Under the pieces are notes generated by a model. The model saw nothing but the letters and a program-made list of their open reading frames with translations, was not told the DNA's origin and ran no database searches. Both the position numbers and the translations under genes were made by a program. From Ophiocordyceps camponoti-saundersi (nom. inval.) (lineage: Eukaryota; Ascomycota; Sordariomycetes; Hypocreales; Ophiocordycipitaceae): a stretch of 64,000 bases of DNA. Below, piece after piece: positions 44,928 through 56,515 of this stretch. How positions within the stretch are numbered: position 1 is the first letter of the stretch; every line of letters starts with the position of its first letter. The stretch lies in assembly GCA_003339415.1 (NCBI GenBank), contig PDHQ01000061.1:1-64000 (forward strand), in the 5' to 3' direction.

Positions 44928-46536
44928 ATGTCACCTTCTGTGAACACAGGCCTCCCCGAACTGGCCGTCAATGGCGGACAGTGTAAGACATCGCTCCTAA
45001 TCCAACGGGAAGCTTATGACTGATAGTGATGATAGGCGGCGAGCCAGCATCACGACTTCAGAGTCGCACCCGGTCCAGCGTGACCCCCTTGACAGCCCTC
45101 TCGCCCGAACTCATCGATATTATTCTTTCATATCTTGACGCTATCGATCTCGCCTCACTTTCGGCCACGAGTCGCAAGCTGCGGGAGCACGCCGTCTCGG
45201 ACTACCACTGGCAACGTTGCGTTCAAGACAACGTTCCAGGTCAGACGGTGACCGAGACGGGCCCTTGCGGCAGTTACCGAGATTTATACATTGCCCATGA
45301 TATGCTCTGGTTCTTGCCAGAGCACAAAATATGGTTTTGCGACCGAGATCTGACGGGCAAGCTGATTATAGTGCGCTTCGACCAGCGGCGAGGCTGTATT
45401 GAGGGCTACCAGTTGGTGGCGGTCACTAACCACACCGTAATGCCGAATTGGCCAGCCGAATATCATTTCTTGGTTCACGGGTCTGAGCCGCAGGTTAAGC
45501 TACATCTCGACAAACCTGTGCTACGATTTCTCGCCAAGGATCGGCGTCAAGATAAATCATCTGGTGATAAACCCTTTGTCGACGAGATACCTACGGCGCT
45601 CGATTACGGCACTGGGGCCATGTTTAGTAACTTAATGTTGGCTCGGCCCTTGACCGGCGAGGCCGCTGACGAGAGGTTGGCGGAGGGCTATCCTTATGGT
45701 AACGTCTGGCCGCCTCCCGCTATACCGGCACGCCACCGCGTTTCCGGAGCCCGACCTGGACAGGCATTTGTGGATCTATCGGCCGACGACCGGCCCAAGT
45801 CGAGGCGACAGGTTTCAACACAGGCATTCCGGTTGCGACAATGGTTTGAGATGGGCGGCAGCCCCGGTCTGGTGGGACAAGTGCGAGCCATCGCCGGCTG
45901 GATGCAGGGGTACGCCGGGTCGACGGCTGTTCATATTGGCGAAGAGGTAACGACATTTTCGACATTGAACGAGGCGCTATACACGCCGACAGCCACGAAG
46001 CCGTGGCGCGGCATCTGGGTGGGCGACTATAGCGGGCATGGATGCGAGTTTCTGCTTATGCACCAGCCGGACGACGAGCCGGCTACGGATGAGGAACTCG
46101 GTTTGAAGCGCAGTGAGCGGGAGACGGAGGAGGCGTGGCAGCGGCGGCGGCAGGACGCACGCATCTATCGCGGTCGGCTCGAGGCCATCAAGCTGACGGG
46201 AGATCCCAACGTGCCCCGCGGCGAGTATACGTTCGTGGCCGATGACTTGGGACCTGGCGGCTTCTCCGGCGTCGCCACGGATGCGCCCTTTATTGGGGCG
46301 CAAGGGGCGCGGGTCGTGCGAAGCAGAGGCCACGTGGCGGCCACGGGGTTTGTGGATGGTGCGGTCGGACGCGATGTTCTTGTTTGCGTCAAGAGGCTGA
46401 CAAGGAGTGAACAGACAAGTACATGGATAGCCAATTGCTACTCATCTCGCCGGACCGGTTGGCGCAGTACTGGGTCGAGTTTGGGCACATTAGTTTCTTC
46501 AAGCGGGTGCAGGTGGACGAGCTGCTGGTTCCGTAG
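44928..46536 (+). CDS. F-box protein, FBXO31-like (cyclin D1-binding domain)
   Basis: Probable substrate adaptor of an SCF ubiquitin ligase. Three exons (44928-44982, 45036-46358, 46415-46536) give 499 residues. The F-box is at about residues 32-75 (LTALSPELIDIILSYLDAIDL). The C-terminal half matches the domain first described in human FBXO31: WRGIWVGDYSGHGCEFLL, LTGDPNVPRGEYTF, GARVVRSRGHVA and, after intron 2, SPDRLAQYWVEFGHISFF. Intron 2 (46359-46414) is needed because read-through destroys the conserved C-terminus. Intron 1 (44983-45035) is less certain; without it the protein could start at ATG 45029. The target protein is unknown. It is divergent from the DUF1769 gene. Confidence 0.85.
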
Positions 46537-47537
46537 ATAGGTACTAGATAATGCATGTGTACAGACCTACGGATACATACCTCTACTCCAAGCGTCGGAG
46601 GTGTGTGTGTATGTATGTAGGTAGGTAGGTGAAGGTAGCCTTTGATGTGAATGGAGGAGTGGAAAAGGCTCCGGAAGCGGGGCACCGGGTGCGGGACGTT
46701 GGCCGTCAAGGTCGGGCCCGAGACGTTGGCGCGAAAACAGTGAGGTAGATACGGTGCTAGTTTATAAGACGAAACTGTGCGGAGAGAGTACTATGCTGGG
46801 TCTGGTCGCCGAGATTAACAGGCCGATAGCAGCACACGTGCACTTACCTCGGTACCTTTGTGGTACAGTCTGAGTACAGTGCCAAGTCTTTCGTAGGAAT
46901 ACGATACCGATCATTAGATCCCTCACGATACGAAGGTGTAAAATTCGTATTACGTTACAGGACGTTACCCCCCCCCCCCCTGGTTGCGCAGCTGACCAGG
47001 CATGTCCTTTGCCAAGCAAGACAATCCCTTGGTCGGTCGGGTCGCACCTGCTTTAGTTGCCGACTGACTGCTCTTGCCGATTGTGGCCGAGTAAAGCATT
47101 TCTCCAACCGTCTCCCCGTTGAACCTTCCTCAACTCAGTCAACTGTCGCCGGCCTTATGAGCATTACGACGACGACGACAGACTGAGGGCGAGATTGGGG
47201 CGACAACCAGCCGAACCCAATGGGAAGTGTACGTCATATCTGATCTGCATCTGCCCTGAAGAAGGTAAGAGAAGCTTGCTTTTTCCGCCCCTACACTTCC
47301 CGCATCGAAGGACCGATGCTCGGCCGGGCCGTGCCGCCGATCCATTCTCCTCTCTGCTCGGTGACACGCATGAAGAGATGAGGAGATCGTATGGGATGCA
47401 CAGAGAGAAATGGACACTCACTTACGATGCGCTGCTCAGCCGCCGATGGAACGGTTACGATGAAATAAGCCGAGAAAATAAAAACTCATCGGTGCTCTCC
47501 AAAGCCGTACCGCGTCCACGCTGCATTCGCGGGGGCC
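46537..47537. other. Intergenic region upstream of sulfite oxidase
   Basis: One kilobase with the 12-mer TACGGATACATA (46568-46579), a (GT)n/TAGG run (46600-46632) and a C-tract (46968-46980). Short frames on both strands have no family features. No gene is visible. Confidence 0.6.
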
Positions 47538-49505
47538 ATGAGCCCGCCAGCGGCGAGCTTCTTCGCTCGTCGACTGCTGCTAGGCAGCCCTTCGATCCGT
47601 CCACTGCAGCGCCGGCTGTTCACCGTTCAGCGTGAATCGAAGCCCTCGGTCGCGTCGACCCCTTCACGGGCTGCCTTCTTCGTCGCTTTCGCCCTCGTCT
47701 CGTGCACCACATTTTGGGCCTCCTCGCCGTCGTCCCTGCGCAACTCTTTCGTCGCGGAGACGCCCTCAGCTCCAGCCGGCGTGACCCGCGCGCCTTCACT
47801 GCCCAAAACCGACTCGGACACCCGCGATCCCAGCCTCCCTCGCTTTCGCCTCGCCGATGTCCGCAAGCATGGCCCCGAATCAGAAAGGCCTTGGGTTATA
47901 CACGCCGACAAGGTCTACGACATCACCGACTGGATCCCCGCCCATCCCGGCGGCCAAGTCATCCTCCGAGCCGCTGGGGGATCCATCGACCCCTATTGGA
48001 ACATATTCACCATCCACAAGGAGCAGTACGTCTATGATATCCTCGCCCAGTACCTCATCGGCTACGTCGACCAGGCCGACCTCGTCGACGGCAGGCCGGC
48101 TCAGGAGCAGATCGAGGACCCCTTCGCCCAAGACCCGACGAGACACCCGGCCCTGATCGTCCGCACCGCCAAGCCTTGCAATGCCGAGACTCCAAGTGAA
48201 GCACTCGCTGCCGATTTCCTCACCCCCAACGAACTCTTCTACGTCCGCAATCATATGTGGGTGCCCAAGGTGCACCAGGCCGCCTCCAACGCCTACATCT
48301 TGACGGTCGAGCTTCCGGACGGCACCCTCAAGCGGTACACCCTTGACGATCTAAAGACTAGGTTCCCTAGCCGCAAAGTCACGGCCGTTCTTCAGTGCTC
48401 GGGCAACAGGAGGAGACACATGACACAGGGCTCTGGGCGTTCTACAAATGGTCTGCAGTGGGCCGCCGGCGCCATCTCCAACGCCTCGTGGGAGGGTGTT
48501 CTGCTGGCCGATGTGCTGGCCGACGCCGGCTTCGATACGAACGAGGCCCTGACCGGCGCCAGCTCGACCAAGCACGTCCACCTCTTGGGAATGGAGGCCT
48601 ACGGCGCCTCGATCCCGGTCAAGAAAGCTACCGATCCGCAGGGGGATGTCCTACTGGCATATGCCATGAACGACGCCGCCTTGCCACCCGATCACGGCTT
48701 TCCGCTCCGTGCCATCGTCCCCGGACATGTGGCGGCGCGATCCGTCAAGTGGCTGAGCCACATCGCGCTGAGCGAGGATGAGAGCACCAGTCAGTGGCAG
48801 CGGCGGGACTACAAGTGCTTCGGTCCCAACCAGACCAAGGTCGACTGGGATGCCGCCCCGGCTATCCAAGAACTCCCTGTTCAGAGCGCCATTACGGCCG
48901 TCAAGACGGGTGGCTGGGTTGACGCCAGCCGCGACGAAGGCTCTGGGGGGCCGGCTCAGAAGGTGTCGCTGGCCGGCTACGCCTTCTCGGGCGGCGGACG
49001 TTCCATCATCCGCGTCGACGTGTCGCTCGACAACGGCCGTTCATGGACGCAGGCCCGCCTCCTTCCCGACTGCATGGGGCCTCAGTCGCAGTGTCACGGC
49101 CACGGCGCCTGGAGCTGGACGCGCTGGCGACTCGACGGCACTGTTCCGCTCGCTGCCTTCACGGAGCGCGAGCAGCGTCGGACGTATCCGTCCGACGTCA
49201 AGTCCGAAAAGCCAATCGCGGAGCCCGCGGCGATAGCGGGACTCGAATCCAGGCGCTGCACCACGGTTCTGGTCAAGGCGACGGACGATGCGTACAACTC
49301 GCAGCCCGAAAGCCACGGGGCGACGTGGAATCTGCGGGGCAACCTGGCGACGGCTTGGCATCGAATTCAGGTTTGCGCCGATTGCTCGCCCGAGACTGGG
49401 TCGAGGTTTGCTCCCGTTTCTTCTTCTGCCTCTGCTTCGTCTTCTGCTTCCCCTTCTTCTTCTCCTTTGTTTTCTTCATCATCTCCTTCTACCAATAACC
49501 CGTAG
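47538..49505 (+). CDS. Sulfite oxidase
   Basis: Oxidises sulfite to sulfate with a molybdenum cofactor and haem b5, passing electrons to cytochrome c in the mitochondrial intermembrane space. The single exon gives 655 residues. The first 30 residues are Arg-rich and lack acidic residues, fitting a mitochondrial presequence, and are followed by a hydrophobic segment (AAFFVAFALVSC). The cytochrome b5 domain carries HPGG with haem ligand His near residue 136 and a second conserved His in FTIHKEQY. The molybdenum-pterin domain has LQCSGNRR with the Mo-ligating Cys near 287 and AYAMND. The C-terminal dimerisation domain ends about WHRIQV, where family members usually stop. Here a Cys- and Ser-rich extension of about 45 residues follows. 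It is convergent with rpn2. Confidence 0.94.
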   Translation: MSPPAASFFARRLLLGSPSIRPLQRRLFTVQRESKPSVASTPSRAAFFVAFALVSCTTFWASSPSSLRNSFVAETPSAPAGVTRAPSLPKTDSDTRDPSLPRFRLADVRKHGPESERPWVIHADKVYDITDWIPAHPGGQVILRAAGGSIDPYWNIFTIHKEQYVYDILAQYLIGYVDQADLVDGRPAQEQIEDPFAQDPTRHPALIVRTAKPCNAETPSEALAADFLTPNELFYVRNHMWVPKVHQAASNAYILTVELPDGTLKRYTLDDLKTRFPSRKVTAVLQCSGNRRRHMTQGSGRSTNGLQWAAGAISNASWEGVLLADVLADAGFDTNEALTGASSTKHVHLLGMEAYGASIPVKKATDPQGDVLLAYAMNDAALPPDHGFPLRAIVPGHVAARSVKWLSHIALSEDESTSQWQRRDYKCFGPNQTKVDWDAAPAIQELPVQSAITAVKTGGWVDASRDEGSGGPAQKVSLAGYAFSGGGRSIIRVDVSLDNGRSWTQARLLPDCMGPQSQCHGHGAWSWTRWRLDGTVPLAAFTEREQRRTYPSDVKSEKPIAEPAAIAGLESRRCTTVLVKATDDAYNSQPESHGATWNLRGNLATAWHRIQVCADCSPETGSRFAPVSSSASASSSASPSSSPLFSSSSPSTNNP

Positions 49506-49817
49506 GTTTAGCTGTTCGTGGATGACAATCTTGAAGGAACATGTGAAAAAAGCGGGAAGCGATTCGGGACGAGTCGACAACTGGCTCGACTCTGATGGAT
49601 TTATCTAGACTTTTCTTTATTACTGGGGACAAAAGAGAAATGACCTTTTTTGTCACCTTCAGACGCACCATGAAAATATCACCAAGGGCAATAACTAGTA
49701 GTCGCATCTTGACCAGAGACTGCGCATGAAGCCTCTTCCCGCGCTCATAATACGCATGTATTTGTATACTATTATTACACGCAATGCTTTCTTCACATAC
49801 GTACACGTACGCGACGC

Positions 49818-52800
49818 TCATTCATCGCCTACCCCATCGGAGAGATAGTCAAACTCGGCTGGCACCTCAGCCTCATCGTCCCCTTCTCCATCTTCGTCCA
49901 CAGCCGTAAGCACACCGGCGGCAGCGGCGGCGCCGGAAGCTGAGACGGACGATGCCTGCTGCTGCGCGTTGCCGCCGGCTCCACCGCCGGCGCCGAAGGG
50001 CGAACGGCGCTGACCGCGTAAAAGCTGCTCTAGGGCCGAGTCGCCGCTGCGGGCGCTGCGGCCCGGTTCGAGACCTTCCATCAGGGGCCTTCCGCCAAGA
50101 CGGCCGCTGCGGGACGAGGAGCCTTGCTGGCCGGCGACGGGGGCACGCTCCGTTGTCGCCTTCTTGAGCTTCTCTTCCATCAATGACTTGGGCTCGTTGG
50201 GCCGAGTGTCGTCAAGGAGAAGAGGGCCGCCGGTGGGCTGCCATTGGGGGGAAGGGGAGAAATTGGTTAGCGATTCCTTCACCGTCTTACTGACTCAAAT
50301 GTGGAGAAAAAGAAACACGTACCTTCTTCACCGGCTGATATCGGCCCGCCGGGAAGCTTATATACTTGAGTTGGCCCGGTAGGACGCGGCTCAAATTCTC
50401 GATGTCGAAGCCGAACTTTTCCTTCTCCGGCTTCTTCTTGGCATCGCCCGCCGGCTCCTTATCTTCGGACGACTCCTTTTTCTCCTTGGCCTCGTCCTTC
50501 TTTTTAATGTCATCGTCGACGTCCATTTTATCGCCACCGGCGCCTCCGCCGACCTTGGCCGAAGGCTGCGGCGGCGGATCCAGGTCCATACTTTCCCGCC
50601 GCTGCGCCCTCTCCTTTTTCTGAGCCCTCCGCTTGGCCTGAGCCGTCGTCGACAGGATGGCAGTGGCGATGAATGACGGCGCCTCTTCGGCCTTGACCTC
50701 CTGCTCCGGAGGGTAATCGAACAGGCTCTGGCGGGCGGCGCAATGAAACTTAAAGTCGGGCATCTCCAGGTCGTGGTCGAGCCCGATGACGGCCGTGGGA
50801 GAGAAGCTCAGCGACAAGAAATGGGTGAAGGGGAACCAGTACCAGTATTGGGTGAAGACGGCCATGCCGACGATGCCCGCCATATTGAGGTTGCCCGTCT
50901 GTGTCTGTAAGCCGATGGTGCAGTTGCGGCCGCCGGCGTCAATGATGCCAAGGGCGAGAGCGGCGCCAAATTTCGTCATGGCATCCTCGTGACGGTCGCC
51001 GACGACCTTCTTGAGCGTTTTGCGGATGGACGACACCTTGGGGTTCATCACCTCGTTCTGCTGCACCATGATCATGGCCAGAGAGATAAGGGCGCCCTGG
51101 CGGACAAAGTCGGTGGGGTCCTTCATCATGGGCTCGAGTAGATCGATGGCCTCGTCCAGACCAGTCCCGGCACAGGAGATACCCAAAGCCATGGCCGAGC
51201 CGTATCGGACGTGAGGATTGTACGACTCGGACAGTAGCTCGACCATGCGCGGGACGCTGCCCGGCTTGCGGAAGAGGATGAAGCCTAGGCTCATGACGGC
51301 GATGCGGCGGACGTCGTCGTTGACATCGCTGACGGCCGTGTGGAGGAGCTTGCGGATCGCCTTGTTGCTGCCGGTGCCGCAGTAGGCCAAAGCCACTGTC
51401 AGGATGCCGCCGTAGCGCAGGGTCGGGTCTGGGTCGTTGAGCAGGCCCTCGATCAGTACGTCGGCGCCCTCTTGACGGCCGTACATGATGAGCGCCATGC
51501 CCATGGCGGCGCCGCGCACAATCTTCTCGTGTGTCGTCTCGTGCGCATATGTGATCATCGTCTCGAGCGCCTTGACATTTCCGGTGCCGAGCATGATGAG
51601 GCCCATGGAGAGGCCGACAGCCTCACCGTTGAGGGCCGAGTCCTGGAAGAGAACCTCCTTGAGCTTCTCGAATATGTCCACGTCGCCCGTGGCCATGCCG
51701 GCAATGCCGAGGCCCAGGGCGCCGCCGTGCTGCACAACTTCCTGCTCAGCCCCGGAGAACTGGGCTTTGAGGTAGTCGAGTGCGTCAGCCCCATGATTGG
51801 CGTGTATGAGGCCGTAGGCGTACAGGGCGCCACCCTGGCTAAAGATGGAGCCGCTGTTGAGGCCGCCCTGTCGCGGGAGGTAGGGCTCGAGCAGCTTACG
51901 CGACTGGGATAGGTTGCCGCGGTGGATGACGCCCAGGGCGGCCGTGGCGGTGAACTTGGACCAGTTGACGGCCTTGCCCAGCCACTCGAGATTGTCGCGA
52001 AAGAACTTGTCATTGGTGGTTCCCTGGTTCATCAAAGCATTGCAAAAGGTGACGGCCGTGTGAAAGATGGAGTTGCGGCCCTCCAGGCTATCGCGCACCT
52101 TGTTGAGAATGGTCAAATCGGTGTGGTTGTTACGATAGAGAAATTCGAGGTTGAGCCGGATTGTCTTGGAGCCCTCGAGGATTGAGCGAATGTTGCGGTA
52201 GGCCTTGTCGACGCTGCTGTCTGATGGCGGTGATGATGATGACGGATCTCCGGACTGAGCCCCCCCTTGGTCGTCGCCGAGGAGTGTGTCGGTCTCCTTC
52301 GGCTCGTCGTTGTCGCCGCCGCCCAGACCGGACCGCTTGCCCGAGGGCAGAGAAGACAGCACACGGCTGAGGAACTCCTGAGTGCCGTTGTCGTACAGGT
52401 CAAAGGCGACCTGGTAGGCATTGGCCAGAGAGGTTCGGTCGCCGTTAGAGACGAGGGTGCGCAACATGCGCGAAGCCTCTTCGTCGGAGTCGAGATAGAC
52501 AACGCAGCGGGCAATGGCAAAATAGTCGGGATTAGGAATGTCGTTGAGAAGATCGAGGATGAGGCGAAGGATTTCGGTGCGGAAGCCACGCTCCTGAACG
52601 ACGTCCATGCACATGGCCAGCGCGTACTCCATCAGCTCCTCGGCCGGGCCCTGGATGCCTTCTTGAGCCTTGGTCTTGGAGCGCTTCTCGTCGTCGCTGG
52701 CGCGCTTGATTATGCGGCGCAGGACGTCAAGATTCTTGGCCTCAATGGCGATTCCAACAACCTGACGGTAGCGGCCCTGGGACAGACAGCTCTCAAAGAG

Positions 52801-53470
52801 GCGCTCGACGACCCTTTGCAACGAAGCCTCGGTGGCCTTGTCGGGCAGTTGAGCGATGGACCCGGAGCGTGCCTGCTTAACGACAGGCTGGAAAGTTGCG
52901 TCGAGGATGGTGTTGTCGAGAGAGGCGCGGGAGAGTAACGACTTGGGAGGCAAAGTGGTATGAGAGAAGGGAGTCGTCGGAGACATGAGGGCGCCGTCGG
53001 ACGCGTGGGAAAAGGTGGTCGTCAGTTCAGGCAAGTCGGGGTTGGCTGAGGCCTTTGGTTTGGCGTGGCGAGCGGCTGTGACGGCGATGTACTGATCGAC
53101 GCACTTAGAGATGATGGTCTCCTCGAACTCGCCAGGGGCATCGAGCTTGAAGAGGTCGCCGGCGGCGAGAGCGAAGACCATGCTGTCATTGTAGGCCTGG
53201 AGGTGGTAGTAGACCTTTGCAAGGACGAGAGCGGCAAGCTGACGTTCGGGGAATGATTCGTCCTCGTAGAGAGCCTCGCTGGAAAGTGTCAGTGTGAGCG
53301 GCAAATAAGGATGCGATGAGAGGTGCCTACAGCTGGTTCAGAGCTCCGGCGACCTCGGTCCATACTGTGTCGATGTCGTCGTTGAGCGTCTGTAGGGCGA
53401 ACACCTTGAGCTCGGGTTCCTCGTCGGCGAGAAAGGCCAAGACACCAGTGGCCGATACCAGGCCAGGCAT
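49818..53470 (-). CDS. rpn2: 26S proteasome regulatory subunit Rpn2
   Basis: A scaffold subunit (PSMD1 family) of the 19S regulatory particle base, in cytosol and nucleus; it holds ubiquitin receptors against the core. Three exons (53470-53331, 53278-50323, 50237-49818) give 1171 residues. The central part has the tandem proteasome/cyclosome repeats with Gly-Ala-Leu motifs (for example GLGIAGMATGD, GAAMGMALIMYG, GSAMALGISCAGTG and FGAALALGIIDAGG). A Lys/Glu-rich charged segment sits near residue 950-1000. The C-terminus is acidic and ends FDYLSDGVGDE. Exon 1 starts MPGLVSATGVLAFLADEEPELKVFAL, typical of Rpn2. The 3-prime intron (50238-50322) joins KK to PTGGPLLL in frame. Single-copy housekeeping gene; a stable anchor for phylogeny. 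Confidence 0.97.
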
Positions 53471-54060
53471 GATTGACGGGTCAGAGACGAGACACGATAG
53501 CGATGGCGTTGAAGTTGTTGCGAACGGCCGGTGGGACCGGGCACAAGGCTCTGGAAAGAGGCCTGACAAGTTGGCCAGAAGCCGAAGCAGAGAAGCTTCG
53601 CACTGAGAAAGGGAGTCAAAGAGACAGTACGGGGAGCGGGTTGAAGGGCGCGTCGAGACGCAGTTTGAAGAGGCTGGAGGTGAGAAATACAGGACAGTGG
53701 CACTAGAAATCGGAGCAGAGGCCGTCGTTGATTATCAGACTGACAGACAGCTCAGCTCCCGAGCGAGGGTTAGATAAGCGAAGGCAGCCAAGGGGTGCGT
53801 ATGTACCCACCGCATCCGACCCCTTAGGTAGGTACCTGTGGACGGGGAGCACGTGACTGCAAGGCTGAGAAGTACATACATCAAATCGCAGATTTCTTAC
53901 ATAATACATGGCAAAATGCGTCTGTTGATGAGTCTGAAAGAAGCATCCAGGGAGGTTTTCTGCCAGGCATCCTCCATACATATAAACAGTTGTTTCTTAT
54001 TCCTCTCGATGATAATGCTAACCGCGTCTATAATTCGCTTATTAAGGAAAGTACTTATAA
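53471..54060. other. rpn2 upstream region and edge of RIP block 3
   Basis: Promoter region of rpn2, with a TAGG/GGTA motif at 53824-53834. Composition turns AT-rich after about 53980. I looked for the proteasome-gene element GGTGGCAAA and did not see a clear copy. No gene is visible. Confidence 0.55.
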
Positions 54061-55619
54061 TCTGGTAATTCTCCTACCTATATATATATGTCCTAGATAA
54101 ACAGCCGTATTACCTAACTATCAGAGATAGCCTTATATAGCTATAAAACAGCACGAGAAAAAGAAACCTATATATAGGTAGCAAAGTAAGGTTAATTATA
54201 TATAAACTAGAAAAGCCTAAGCTATCTATCTATATCTAAAATATAAGAGTTATACCTATATAACTAAGTTAGGTTAAGTAACTTATATAGTTATACTTAT
54301 TATTATATTTACTATTATATAAAGATAATTTAAGGTATTTATCCCCTTCTAAGATTAAGGAAAGAAAAAGAAAATAATAAAGAAAAGAAAAAAAGGAAAA
54401 AATATATATAAATTAAGCTTTAGATAATAATCCTTTTATTTTAAATTAAATTTTATTAAATCTTACTTTAATTTTCCTATACTTAATATTTATTTTATTA
54501 CTTATTATTACTATATTTACTTTAAAAAATATTAAGTAATTTAAATTATTTTTAATTAAAATAATTAATAAATTTATTTTTTTTTCTACGGCTTTTAATT
54601 TATTAGAAGCTTATATAAGAAAACTTAAATTACTAGTTATATTAAGTATCTCTTAAGCGTAAGCTAATAATTTATAAACGTAAGTTATAGTTCGCCTTAA
54701 ATTTAATTATACTTAGCTAGATAGACTCTTAAGTAAGGACTTAATAAAATAGTCGCCTAAATCGATACTTTTTAGTATAGGTGCCTATCTCCTATATCTT
54801 TTCTTTACCTAATTTCCTATTATAATAAAAAGCTTAGTAATAGTAAAGTTTACTAAGTTAGAAATTATAAGCTAAGGAGTAGCTTAGGAAGTTATCTATA
54901 TTATAAGTTATAGATTAAGTTTATTCTAAGCTATAATTTTAAAATATAATATTTAAGTTATAGCGTATATTTCCTCTAAAGTAAAACCTAGGGCTAATAT
55001 CTAAATAATAGGGCCTAATAATAATAATTATTTTTAAGCTATTATCGGCTATTTTAGCGCTAAGTATTTCTTAGGCCTTTTCCCGGAAAGCTTCCCCTTA
55101 AGGGGCTAAACTACTATTAATCTTTCCTTTATAATACGTAAAGATTAAGATATAAATTTATTCTATTTATTAATTTAGTAATAGGTTTATCGATATATTA
55201 TTTTTAAGATAAACTAATAAAGATACTTAAGGTTTTTTAGAGATATATTCTTAGCCGTAATTTCTAATTACTTAAGGTATCCTAGCTTAAACGCTAATTC
55301 GGGGAAGTTAGTTAGTAAGTTAATAATATTTATATTAAGGAAGTTAGTAATAATATTAAATATTTAAACTAAGTATATAAGTATAAAAGGGAACGTTAGA
55401 AAATATTAAGTTATTATAATATCCTTAATCTTTTATATTTCCTTTATTTTTACCTTAAGCTAAGTAAACTTTTAAAGCTACTATATAAATTTTATTATAA
55501 GCTATATAATTTACTATCTTATTATAGCTTAACTATATAAAGTATTACTTATTATTATAATAATAGCTAGTAATAGCTTTATAAAAGCTAAATATAAAAA
55601 TTATATTTATTTTAATAAG
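54061..55619. repeat. RIP-degraded AT-rich block 3, left part
   Basis: AT-rich DNA lacking CA and TG, without an open frame. It lies left of the antisense LTR, so it is outside that element. I could not assign it to a repeat family. Confidence 0.7.
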
Positions 55620-56185
55620 TGTTACGGCTATAAAATATATTAACTAAATAATAGTATTAGTATTATAAACTAAGATTCTAAGCTAAGGAGAGAAGAGAGA
55701 AAAAGAGGAAAAACTCTTATAGGCGGAATTCTAGTAGAATAGATAAGGGCACGTGCTAGTAAGGATAGGAAAGGGCATAGAAATTTACTTAGAAATCCTA
55801 ATAATTTCTAGGTAGGTAAACGGTTATATTTCCTAGTAATTTCCCTTAAGGTCTTTCTAGGTAATTTTACGATAAGGATTTCTATAATTACGTAAGGTTT
55901 TATCGGAAATTCTTAGAAATTATTATAAAAAATATAAGGAAATCTAGAAGGAAACCTAGCGCGTAATACTACCCCCTAACGAAAATCTTAATATACTTAT
56001 TAAAACTAGTAACGGCGACTACGCACTTAAGCCTTAAAAGAGATTATAATATTATCTTAGTTATTATTTTTATAATTACGATCTATTATAGCGGCCTTAA
56101 TCTAATATTAAAAATTAACTAGTAAGCTAGCAGTATCTAAAAAGCGGTAGTAGAATTTCTTAAGGGCTATCGGTATATAATAGAA
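55620..56185 (-). mobile_element. Antisense Ty3/gypsy-type element, 3-prime part
   Basis: The minus-strand LTR occupies 55620-55968. Its ends read as the forms TGTTACG and CGTAATA on the plus strand. Next to it (55969-56185) is internal sequence ending in a polypurine tract, matching the 3-prime internal end of the plus-strand element at about 61600-61805. The copy is interrupted at 56185 by the plus-strand element and resumes at 62136. It is RIP-degraded and has no open frame. Confidence 0.82.
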
Positions 56186-56190
56186 GTTCC
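56186..56190. repeat. Left target-site duplication of the LTR element
   Basis: GTTCC directly before the left LTR matches GTTCT directly after the right LTR (62131-62135). One C/T transition separates them. Five base pairs is the usual duplication length for Ty3/gypsy elements. Confidence 0.75.
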
Positions 56191-56515
56191 TATTACGCGC
56201 TAGTAATTATAGGGATTTCCTCTAAACATTTTACGGTAATTTCCGAGAATTTCCGACTATAGTTACGTAACCTCGGAAACCTTATTATAAAATTCTTAGG
56301 AAAACCTTAAAGGGAAATTACCTAGAAATAAAGTCGACCTTTTACTAAGATTTCCCCTTACCCTCTCCTATTTTTACTAGCATATACCTTTATATATTTT
56401 ACTAAGATTTCGCTTATAGGAGTTTTCTTCTTTTTTTTTCCCTTCTCCTTAGCTTAGAATTTTCGTTTATAGTGCTAATATTATTATTTAGTTAATATAT
56501 TTTATAATCGTAATA
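56191..56515 (+). repeat. Left LTR of the plus-strand element
   Basis: 325 bp, the same length as the right LTR. It starts TATTACGCGCTAGT (from TGTTACG) and ends in CGTAATA. Differences from the right LTR are mostly C/T and G/A. Confidence 0.88.

Noticed and set aside
47195..47635. 146-codon plus-strand frame before sulfite oxidase
   Set aside because: It overlaps the sulfite oxidase start in a different frame and contains no domain signal.
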